31,265 nucleotides of DNA from Cudoniella acicularis (taxonomy: Eukaryota > Ascomycota > Leotiomycetes > Helotiales > Helotiaceae): assembly GCA_013054445.1 (NCBI GenBank), contig JAAMPI010000587.1, positions 1 to 31,265 on the forward strand. The letters are read 5' to 3'. Numbering within the stretch: position 1 is the first letter of the stretch; the number at the start of each line of letters is the position of its first letter. The notes under the pieces are model-generated. The model ran no database searches and had not been told where the DNA came from. It saw only the letters and a program-made list of their open reading frames with translations. A program made the position numbers and the translations under genes. Below are positions 1-8,953 of this stretch, piece after piece.

Positions 1-2089
1 TCTTAACCACCATATGTCCTGCCAATGCACACCAATCAAGGTCAGCAGCAGGCCCTCCAGCGTTTACAGTGGTTCCTGAGCCAATCGGGCACACACTGAA
101 GAATGGTTGCTGCACGTTTCAGGCCTTTCGGCGGTGAAGCCGCCACCCTGAAGTCTTTGCACGGTCAGCGATCCCGGCTTCGTGGATTTCTGTGGCTGTC
201 GCGCAACACCATCAACCTCTGCACTCTGCACGCTGCACTCTGCGACCCTCGACTCGACTTTCTGCGGGAGTGGGGAGACGACTCGAGAGGGGGAAACCCT
301 TCCTCTGCGGCCCTTGGGTAAGCTGACACTGCTTCCAATCGAAGCAGGACAATGATGCCCTTGCAGGCGACAAGCAATGGGGTTATGGGGACTGCCGGAA
401 GCTGTTCTGGCCTTCTCAGTGGTTGAGGTCTGAGGTCTGAGGTCTGAAGTCTGCGATGTTTATCGCCATTCGCCGCTGAACCACGCGTCTCAGAGTCTGC
501 CTTGTCACACGAATCAATACCACCAACGATAGCGATAGCGCAATCCTCACCCAAAAGCACTACTGCTGCGCGGGAGATCTCTGGCGGGTGTTATCCACCG
601 TTGTTGCGTTCGCCAGGTGCGGGAGAGCCTCGTCGAACCCTCATCCTAATCCGCCGAGAGACATGCCCCCGCTATACACAAACATCCACTTGGATTGCTT
701 CTCCAGGATCTGATACGATACTCAGCATGTACGAATGCGGATCTAGTTTCACCTAGAAGGCAGACCGAGTCACTCCCACTGTTACCCCTCTCGAATGTAG
801 CCGACCATCAACTGACATATAGATTCGTAACTTTACATCCCACTCGATGCGGGAGTAGTGGGGTATTTAAAAAGGTTTCGATATCGGCCTCCAAGCATTT
901 CTCCCACGAGACCGCCCACCCTTTCCAACTCTCCCGCATATCTGCCGTTCATCCTACCGACCCCAAACCTCAGGAACACCCATCATCGTGTCTTCAATAA
1001 ATGGCCCGCATGAAATGGGCCTCCTTAGCTTCCACGTATCAGCTATCACCAAAACAAAAACAATATCAACAAACCTCAGACATCTAGACCGCTTCTCCAT
1101 CTGCTTCTTCCCCAGTGTTCCTGTCCCCGGGATCACCCTCAACTGCTATCGCTCGTGCGATTGTGACATCTCAGCTCAGCGCAGGGACTTCCTTTTGCCT
1201 TCAGCTACCAAAAGTAAATAAAATCCTTTGGCTGAAAACGCAGCGTTTCCATGCAGTGGCGCACACGTGCAGTAAGACTGCAGTGCGGGGTCGGCCCATT
1301 TCGGATCAACATCTTACATGCTTCATGACCTCGCCCAAGAGCCTCTTATCCTCTAAGATTCGTGGATGGAAAGGGTGAAAATAACTTCATTTACACTCAG
1401 AGGAAATAGAACTCGGGCAAAAAGAATCAAGCGATTAGATACCGAATAGAACTTGCACAACGGGTTGGCACAAGGCTGGCGATCTATCCCTTTTTGGGTC
1501 GGTTCTATTCATTGTCTTGCATGCCTCGTTCGCCCTGTTTGCCTGGAGCCTCGTGAGCAGGGCGAAACGTGACCACTTTCAAAACTTATCCATGCATCAA
1601 TACTCAAGTTGGATTCGTTGTCTCTGGAGAACTGTTGGATGTTTGCAACTTGGGGTGTATTGAACCGGGCGTGGCTTTTTCATCGTTTTCCCCAGAGAGT
1701 TCGTGATGCGCCAAACCGGGCGTATGCAGGTACTGAGAGCCAAAGCCCGTGATGCCCGACAAGGCTGAGCGAAGCTTATGCGAACTCCTTGAAGTGGATT
1801 CGAATTCTCTTTATGGTTCACCGTGTACGATACTGCAGAGAAGGGATGTGTGAAATTAATTTCAATAGGCTGGGCTGCCTTTGCTGCCTAGTTGGGCGCA
1901 ACTTCAGGAAGGGGCTTTGTGGATAGGGCTGAGGGTGGCTCCGCAATTCAGTGGAACGTGGTACTTGGCAGATCGCGAAAGACTTACATTGATGGCTCTT
2001 TAATTCCTGATTCGAAACTGTCTTCATGCACAAAGGAAGTACCATTTCCTTGGGTCGACACTGAACGACATGTACTTTCGATCATGCCG
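1..2089. other. No recognisable gene
   Basis: Open frames here are short, lack family motifs and lie in overlapping frames on both strands. A TATTTAAAAA stretch near 865 followed by a C-rich, G-poor tract to about 985 looks like a promoter plus 5' leader, and an ATG follows at 1001. Only a 28-codon frame runs from it, and no convincing spliced continuation was found. A promoter without a surviving gene is possible. Confidence 0.4.
424..453. repeat. 7-bp tandem repeat, four units
   Basis: Three exact copies of TGAGGTC are followed by one TGAAGTC variant and a partial unit. It lies in non-coding sequence. It looks like a simple short minisatellite with no visible function. Confidence 0.8.
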
Positions 2090-2525
2090 AAGCTCTCCGA
2101 GTCTCAACTACTGTGGGTTATCTAGAGCGCTTTTATTTTCCACAACTTCCGATCCATATTCCTGTGCTATGAAGCTCCCAGCTACTGTGGGATATCTAGC
2201 GCACTTGTATCTTCCACGAGTTCTCATGTATTCCCGTGTCGTGAAGCTCTCTATTACCCTGGGTTATTCAAACACCCTTGTCTTTCACAACTTCTAAACT
2301 ATATCCCTATACCATAAAGCTTCCAGCTACTCCAGGTTATCTATGCTCTATTCTCTATAAACTTCCAAACGGCTTTCCTTGGTATGTTATTAAATAGTAT
2401 ATACTTTCCAAACTGCTCTAAATTTCTCTACTTCTATAGATGATTTAGATGTCTCTGCTTATATCGGCTGTCCCGAACTGTATTTCTATGGTATAAAGCT
2501 CTTAGGCAGTCTAGGTTATCTAGAC
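2090..2525. repeat. Degenerate tandem array, unit about 72-82 bp
   Basis: Units start with AAGCTCYC...TACTGTGGG and contain GGTTATCTAG and CTTCCACAACTTC. Copies begin near 2090, 2172, 2244 and 2317. A decayed further copy near 2497 ends in GGTTATCTAGACC. Later copies are progressively more AT-rich, with many C-to-T style differences. The array ends about 10 bp from the premature end of the neighbouring UstYa-like reading frame, so it may mark the breakpoint that removed that gene's 3' end. Confidence 0.7.
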
Positions 2526-2534
2526 CTTTGACTT

Positions 2535-3190
2535 TTAATAGCGACGCCCACTGCCGGCAGGTCGCAGGGTGTCGTCAGCTGAGCAGATGGCGTTTTCTCG
2601 TAATGCGTCCAAGCAGTGGATGTGATGTTGCATAGGGGACGTTTGTGGGAGCCCTTGTTCGAACTCGCGGAGGGCGCGGTAGATGTACATCTTGTTAATG
2701 TGATCAGTGGATATTTCAGTTTGAAGGTCAATCGGAGCCAAAACAAACCAGGCAGTGCAGGCTATGGTAGCCCTCGAGCATGTAGATGTTCTTGCTGGTA
2801 TCCCAAGGGGAAGGCTCTGTTTGATACAAGCCCATTCTCTCACTGTAATCGCTGTCCACGACGACCATACCAGTATCCGGGGTAAGCTGCGTCCACAACA
2901 TATCTGCATGTGTTTTATTTCTGCTGCTCCATTCTGTGTTGGTTACGAAGTTTCGAGGAATTCCTCCTGTAACCCCAGCTGTTGTAAATATGTCAGTAGT
3001 GTTTAGGATGAAAAAAGATTATGGTGGCGAACTTACCATGCTTGCTAAGCTAGGAAAGAAGCATCTGGAGAGATAAGACCAAAATGGGAGAAAGAGTTGG
3101 AAGACTGTGCTAGATGTGACAGCACCTGTAAATGGAGGGCAATTTGCAGAAATTTTGCGGGGTTATCTCAAATTTCTGCTCAACTACCAT
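2535..3190 (-). pseudogene. UstYa-like (DUF3328) oxidase, copy A, broken
   Basis: The family comprises copper-dependent membrane oxidases that cyclise or hydroxylate side chains of fungal peptides. The exons I read are 3190-3037, 2978-2749 and 2690-2535, with GT-AG introns of 58 nt each. The frame has a hydrophobic segment around residues 33-46. A WTQLTPDTG stretch follows, and then the two diagnostic HxxHC motifs, HSLHC and HHIHC, the second followed by LRENAICSADDT. Two in-frame TAG codons, at 3112-3110 and 3052-3050, interrupt the N-terminal part. The frame stops about 10 residues after the second motif block, whereas the family normally runs about 40-50 residues further, so the C-terminus is lost. 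Divergent from copy B at 3751. The family call is firm; the exact start is less certain. Confidence 0.8.
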
Positions 3191-3750
3191 AGATGCCAGT
3201 GGAACACTTGTTGGTATGCTGTATGGAGTGGTCACAGCATTCCAACCATACTATCTTCGGACTCTCCGGTTCCTTGTTTTGAAAGGTGGTAGTGTTGGAT
3301 TTCCAGGGAAATGAAGCGGTATGGGTTAGTTACACCGTAGTATGTCAGGGCAGCGGATAATGACCATCTAGCCAATAGATTCGTGAGGACAATGCCACTC
3401 AAGGTACTGTTGTAATATTGAGTCGCGACCTGCCACCGGGGGGGACGGGGGGCAGGGTATGTACTACTATGCACCATGCAGACGCCGCTTTTAAGCTGGT
3501 ATAACTTCACCCCAACATTGATGCAGAGTAAGCTACATCTACGTGCAGCATAAGCAGACGCAAGGCATCCGATCCCATGGCAGTAGCAGATTGCTACAAT
3601 GCAATCGAGGAAGAGAAGTCTCGAATTGGTACTTGCTGCTGAAGATTTGCCTTCATCCTATACCCAGTCGACTAACAATATCCAGTGACTTTTGTCACAG
3701 TAACACCGTTCTGTTTTGATAGTTTCCCTATTCATAAATAAGGAGCTATC
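3191..3750. promoter_or_regulatory. Shared promoter region of the divergent UstYa-like pair
   Basis: These 560 bp separate two head-to-head starts. CATAAATA at about 3732-3739, close to the plus-strand ATG, is a possible TATA element. A G-run near 3438-3450 is the only conspicuous low-complexity tract. The arrangement suggests that the two oxidases were once co-regulated (inference). Confidence 0.4.
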
Positions 3751-4663
3751 ATGGCTTCGTACACTACCTATCATCCGATAAAAGATGAAGATTCATCGAA
3801 TGCAAAGGTTGTTACTCGTTTCGGGAAGAGATAGGGGAGGAGAGAGGTAGCTGCTATCGCCATTCTACTAATACTTTCCAATATCCTTACTTTTACTGTT
3901 TCCAAGGAATTGTTTTGCAGCTCTTCTTAAATTTCACAGGATGCTAGGACGTCTTTCGGTATGACCGCTCACGTCTTAACACCTGCACCACCAGCTGACT
4001 CTAGCTCGAAGCCCAATTGGAGCGTAATCTTCCTGTACCATTTGAAGAGAGCACTTCCTACACTAGTGCCAATCAAACGTTTGCTACCAAACTCTGGGAG
4101 GATATCAACATCGATGCCGGTATGGTGGCTCTCCCTGACGAATTAGTCGAACTACACGCCCTGCGTAACGCTCAGCGCTTTCCTTGGGACCCTTCGCGGA
4201 GTATATACCTCCTCAATGGATACCACAACTTACATTGCATTGTAATTATCTACCACCATCCAGATCCCTCTAGTTTCTTTTCACTAACTCAATCCAGCGC
4301 GCCACCTACCTCTCATTGCAAGAGTTCTACCGCGGCGAGGAGCAGTCGCGCTCTTGGGACCACGTGCTTCACTGCGCGGACGCCATCTGTCAGGACATTC
4401 TATGCAATGCGGATGACACGCCACGATATTCGACGAAAAGCATGAGACCCGAGTCCGGTGTGAGCCAAGTGAGGATGTGTAGGAGCTGGGAGAAACTACA
4501 GGACTAGGCGAGAGAGTACAATAGCTGTTACGCATACGTGAATCAAACCAGCGAGGATCTACCGGAGATACAGCGGTTCGTGTATTGTCCAGAAGGAGGT
4601 CCGTGGCGAGAAAAGGCTGTGGAGGTTTTTGGGGAGCGGGTGTCGATGTATGAAGACCTGTAG
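3751..4663 (+). pseudogene. UstYa-like (DUF3328) oxidase, copy B, broken
   Basis: The start at 3751 opens a polar N-terminus followed by a hydrophobic helix (AAIAILLILSNILTFTV), typical of this type II membrane family. Further on come FATKLWEDINIDAGMVALP, then FPWDPSRSIYLL with the first HxxHC (HNLHC). After an intron at 4242-4297 come the second motif HVLHC, CNADDTPRYS, CRSWEKL and the tail EYNSCYAY...RFVYCPEGGPW. In-frame stops are TAG 3832-3834, TAA 3928-3930 and TAG 4505-4507. A frame change, or an unspliced intron, falls near 4005. The TAG at 4505 stands where the family has an aromatic residue, fitting TGG to TAG, a CpA change on the other strand. Unlike copy A, the C-terminal region is present. 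Non-functional as it stands. Confidence 0.82.
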
Positions 4664-5147
4664 ATGAGCCCGGGAAGCGGTGTTTCCGCACGAGAACGAG
4701 GAGATACCTTTCAAAGCTAAGGTTGTGTTAGCATTACCGAGGACCTATGTCATTTTCCATATAACTAGTTCAAGAATTTTGACTTTCGTAGTATACTTCA
4801 CAATCTTCATCTAAGATTATAAGAGTTTGCGGCATTACTTATAAACGCATATCCATTTTCGTTGTAGCTTTTTAGAATAATATTCACTGCCTTTTTCCTT
4901 GTACACTTTAAATCTCTCACAAGGAACAAGACATTCAAATAATCATACTCGCTAGAATAACTACCTCACCGCCCTGAGGTCCGAAGGGGGGCTCGTGAAT
5001 AGTGGGACAAACCTCTTATAGAATGGATTACCAGGGTGCATTTCATTATCTTGAATTAATATCAATTTCTAGCTCCTTCAATACGTTATGAGTATGCCAC
5101 CCTCGCCGATGACCGTCTCCCACCTTTACTATGGCTAAATATCTAGT
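4664..5147. other. Intergenic, no gene seen
   Basis: AT-rich tail of the UstYa-like copy B. No frame with family motifs, no RNA gene signature and no notable repeat was found. It separates two genes that end towards each other, so both 3' ends and their untranslated regions must fall here. Confidence 0.5.
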
Positions 5148-5392
5148 CTAGTACCCAACTCCCATAGCTTTATGCTCAGCGCTTGTCTTATGGCCCTCAA
5201 AGATTTCGCCGAGATCTGGAACTTCGGTGCCGTGAACTGGATTGAAGTTCACTGGGCGCTCTTCTGTTGACGATTAACATAACGGTCATACTTGGCGCCA
5301 AAGAAAATAAAGACATTACCTGGAGCTGGGAGTGGAGTTGTGATTGAAGTAGCGACAAGGCCAGCAAGGACAGCGATGAGGGAAAGTTGTAT
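5148..5392 (-). pseudogene. Small secreted-peptide-like gene lacking an ATG
   Basis: The exons I read are 5392-5320 and 5263-5148, with an intron 5319-5264 (GTAATG...CAACAG, 56 nt). The frame gives 62 residues. It starts with a signal-peptide-like core (QLSLIAVLAGLVA followed by a PLPAP region). The acidic, cysteine-free mature part ends in KAMGVGY and a TAG. The first codon is ATA, with an in-frame stop two codons further upstream. ATG to ATA is the CpA-type change seen in the neighbours, so start loss is a reasonable reading. A TATAAA lies 137 bp upstream. With two UstYa-like genes beside it, a peptide precursor role is conceivable, but the repeated core with dibasic sites typical of dikaritin precursors is absent. 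It could also be an ordinary small secreted protein. Confidence 0.4.
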
Positions 5393-5528
5393 GTTGGTGA
5401 GTTAATGATGACTTTAAAGTAGATAACAAAACTTTCGTTTCTGGTCTGATGTTCTCGGGTACTGTAATGAAAATGGCACAGCGAAGCTTTGCAAATGAAA
5501 AACAGTGCCGGGGATCTAGCTACATATC

Positions 5529-5534
5529 TTTATA
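5529..5534 (-). promoter_or_regulatory. TATA-like box of the small secreted-peptide gene
   Basis: TATAAA on the minus strand, 137 bp upstream of the presumed first codon at 5392. Supporting evidence only. Confidence 0.35.
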
Positions 5535-5922
5535 TGTCTGCCTCCCCATCTGTCATTCTCAAAAAGACTACAACCGATATGGCGTCATCCAAATGTCTGC
5601 CTTAGCACCTGAACTTTGACCAACAAGGTGACCTCGTGCTGCCCTACGCAGGCGTTTCTTCCCGGGGATTCCAACCGAAGAGGTTGTGGAATGGACACTA
5701 ACAGTATTCAGGGATAGAAAGAAATCCCTGTAAAGCAGCTTCCTAGCGTTGAGTAACAGTAAGAAACGGCTGCAACTGACTGCCGCTCAGAGTGGTAGGA
5801 TAGTTTTGCCACCTACAGTTGGTGGAATACAATCCTTGCCGCATTAAAAACCAACTGCTAACTCGGGTGTGTCTCAACCCGCTGTACTGTCACGACCGGT
5901 CACGTGACAAGTTATGTGATGT

Positions 5923-5970
5923 GTTATCATGTTCACCAGATCGGCTTCTTTGTAGCGATAACATGATAAC
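5923..5970. repeat. Inverted repeat with GATA-type cores
   Basis: GTTATCATGTT (5923-5933) and its exact reverse complement AACATGATAAC (5960-5970) flank a 26-nt spacer. Both arms contain GATAA/TTATC, the core bound by fungal GATA factors. More GATCAT and TTATC elements follow up to 5995, then TATATAG at 6000. It may be a binding platform of a promoter whose gene is lost, or just a hairpin. Confidence 0.5.
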
Positions 5971-6836
5971 TCGTGATCATTATCATTATCAGCTACCACC
6001 TATATAGCCATATAGTTTTCTTTTGAAGAGCTGCGTGCTCAACTTCATATATCTTAACAAGATAACATTCTACCAGATCTGCTTCACACTTCAACGACGA
6101 TTAAACCCAACGACTCACGTGATATCGCATACCACTTGACCACAGAACGTTACATGTACCTTCACCGAGTAGCCTTCCGTTGCCTCGTTGCAAACTACCG
6201 GCATTAAAGGCTAAAGAGAGACCAACAGCACACCCGGAAGTCGGTCCGATATTAACTGATTACGTTGCACAGACAGGTGTAATTGTGGTGGAATAGATTT
6301 GGAAACAAATAACGCATGTCTCTGCATTACATAGGTCTTACAGTAATTGTTGGATTTGCGGCTAATCAATTGAATAGCAACAAATAAGGATATGATTAAG
6401 TAAATGTGTAACTTGATGTTGAATTTGAGACCTCTTGCTTGCAGCTTCTACCTAGGAAGCAGGATTGACAGTATTTTGCTCTACGATATACAGCGAAATT
6501 TACCAGGAGGATTGACAGTGCCATACCCGTCACCCTATAAGATTGTACGAGCAACAGAATATAATTCTATTTTGAGCTTTTGGTTTATCGTACAAAATCC
6601 TATCTTACAAGAGAACATATGCATACATGCAAAAACCAAGCCAGCAACCTTTCTCTGATGTTTGAATGTGTCGATTTGTACTTAGTTCCTTTCTTGGCGC
6701 AAAGATGTTTGCACTTTGATCTCACCCCTGTTTGTCCGCACTCCCTCGAAGTTTTCCATATCATGCATAGCATATATTTCGATCGTTGACGTCGATTCTG
6801 GCTTGGTGATATGTTCCACGGAAGAGCCACCCTGAT

Positions 6837-8184
6837 TCATACATCGGAATTAGTCGTCCGCGAAAGTGAGGACCCCGAGCCCCACGACTGAAGGGAGAAT
6901 TTACTCTTGATGCTTCTCAAGAACCCTCCTATTGTGAACTGGCCAACAAGCATTTTCAACGTGGGGAGACATGCTACGGTGATGGCCGTACCAGTTTCAA
7001 CCATAGTCCAGAACAGAATGAGACTAATATCTTTATCCCCATCAAGAGCTGGGTTGAATCCAACTGCCACATGTTAGCCCAGGATACTGCCAGTGGGGTT
7101 TTGATATTTACCAACTGCTACTTTGATGAATATTGCCATTCTAACGATTGATGCAGCAACGGCGCTGAGTGTTGTCAGTCTTGAATGAGATGATTCAAGA
7201 GATCACAGATAAAAATAACTCACAACCCTCCTAGTAGAAATATACTCATGATCATGATCTTTCGGGCCATGTCGAGGTGGAGACTCATAATTTATACTGC
7301 AGTTAACAGAAGCAACATTTGGGTAAATGGAATAATAGAAGCGCTTGCCATTGGTATAGGGATGACAAGAATCGTAACACCCACAACAACATCGGTGATT
7401 CCGATAGCAATTTGATCATTCAAAGCGTTGGGGCAATAGTGGATTATGTCGAGAACAGTACTCCATTCCTTTCCGATGTGGGACCGGCAATAGAAAAGGA
7501 ATACGAGGAAGAATGCGATGGTCCAGGCAACGATAATCCCACATATTATAGCAGTGACCACAGAGAACCAAGATCTGTTTTGAGTGACGAAGAGGCGACG
7601 GTAGAACATAACTACGCTGAGTTTGATACATCCGATACAGACAACGAAATAAGTTGGCAGACGAATTGGATCTGGAGATCGTATCAGTATAATACCACAA
7701 TCAAGAACTGAGTACTGCATCTTTTCAGTTAATATGATTTGTGGTGTCAAGAATGTGAATTCGGCTTCAGGTGGTGCGCTAGCTGGCAAGCCTTTGGTAT
7801 CCCCTATCCTGTGTCCTTTTGCGCCTGTAGGAAGAATAAATGTTAGACTTTGTGCAAATCCGAGGCTCATTTGCTTACCGATTATGAATGCAATTCCCAT
7901 TCCAATAATAATCAACTGTAGGAAGATGAGCGACTGTCCCGAACTCAAATTGCACATGGAAAAACTTGATAACTTACCAATGCTGGAATGAGGAGCCAGT
8001 CGTCAGCTAGAATCCTAGCTTTCTATTTTTGACGGACGTAGAACCGGAGCCCCATGAATATTAGGCTCAGAGTTGGAAGCAGTACTCCCACCGCTATCAT
8101 GGATCCCTCGTTAATGTAGGAAACATTGATGGGGGAGTTCATATGTGGAGCAGGAGTAGGAGCAGGAGCCGAACCCGCCGACAT
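6837..8184 (-). pseudogene. Fungal rhodopsin-domain (SAT4/PTH11-type) 7-helix membrane protein, one nonsense codon
   Basis: The exons I read are 8184-7978, 7915-7879, a long exon from 7824, 7164-7112 and 7063-6837, with GT-AG introns of 48-62 nt. Family hallmarks appear in order: RFYVR, ADDWLLIPA at the helix 1-2 loop, GAKGHRIGD, KLSVVMFYRRLF, WTIAFFLVFLFYC, ITDVVVGVTILVIPIP, LHLDMARKIMIMSIFLLGG, ASIVRMAIF and TMVETGTAITVACLPTLK. The tail FLRSIKSKFSLQS is cytosolic. In-frame TAG at 8025-8023 interrupts the first loop, probably CAG or TGG mutated. The join near 7340-7280 is unclear: the only good donor is GCAAGC rather than GT, and the downstream frame is not cleanly met. Members are often found beside biosynthetic genes. 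The family is clear, the function unknown. Confidence 0.85.
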
Positions 8185-8953
8185 TTTGAATGAGATGATA
8201 AAGTAATCCTAAAGATCACGGTAGGATTTATAATTGAGGAAGTCCACAGTTAAACAAATTGTGAGATCTTAGCCAAGCAAACCTTCACAGAGAGAGCTAT
8301 GGTAAGTCCGTAAGCTCGATCATTTACGGTCTTCGTCGTCTTTCTCTCTTGAAGTGGAAGGTCAGCCTGGCGTAGAAAGATCTATGACCTGATGATAACA
8401 AAGTGTGCATAATATTCACGCCACCAACAGGCGCCAGCATCGTCACCATGGTGTGTCTGTGTAAATAGCACAGCGGTTACAGCGATTGTACTTCTTTATA
8501 CCCTCGTCACCAGACTGCAGGAAAGTTGGTGGGGCCTAGTCAGGGAGCACGAATGGAGATTCCGAAGGCAAATCTGCAGGTCAGGGTCAGGGTTTAGTGA
8601 TACTTGTAAGCCACTCCCCTGCCGACACTGCTTCCCCAACAGTTGATGTGAGATGGATTGGTTTTAGTCGTTGTTATCTTCTACAATGATACAATTACTC
8701 AGCAGTCACTTCGCCTATATTGGATATTTACAATCAAATTGAACTTTCATTCATTATTCAGGGGTATTTTTGAGCTGGGGTCACAGTAACGGACCGCTGG
8801 AGATTGAACCTCTCACCTCCAGAGCCTCGCCAAACTCCCCAGCTTCTGAGCTCCCTCCCTCTGTTTCCCTTCAAAATCCACTGTTCTTTGTTCTTTCCGC
8901 TGTACTTCGCCTTTTTATCTATATTCACGCAAGCACGCCACGGTTGGCCCGGC
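8185..8953. promoter_or_regulatory. Divergent promoter region between the 7-helix gene and the P450
   Basis: This 770-bp space lies between two outward-facing starts. A repeated GGTCAGGGTCAGGG stretch sits near 8580. The P450 leader from about 8800 is pyrimidine-rich. An upstream in-frame ATG at 8804 opens the same frame, but its residues do not resemble a P450 N-terminus. Confidence 0.4.

Larger units (their letters stand above)
5393..6836. other. Intergenic, promoter-like elements but no gene
   Basis: Contains CACGTGAC near 5901, the GATA inverted repeat and a TATATAG near 6000. A C/A-rich leader-like stretch runs to about 6150, where an ATG opens only 17 codons. AGGATTGACAGT occurs twice, around 6461 and 6508. 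No protein family is recognisable in any frame. Confidence 0.45.

Noticed and set aside
165..560. 131-codon minus-strand frame
   Set aside because: Composition shows no domain, signal peptide or splice structure, and it crosses the 7-bp tandem repeat. Most likely chance.
1115..1378. 87-codon Ser/Pro-rich plus frame, possible secreted protein after an upstream MARMKWASLA start
   Set aside because: Tested splicing from the ATG near 1001, but phases led to stops and no family resemblance appeared.
7319..7711. 130-codon plus-strand frame
   Set aside because: Antisense shadow of the main exon of the seven-helix gene, which has clear family motifs on the minus strand.
8804..8953. N-terminal extension of the P450 frame
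   Set aside because: Proline/serine-rich leader without P450 features; the membrane anchor starts right after the ATG at 8954.
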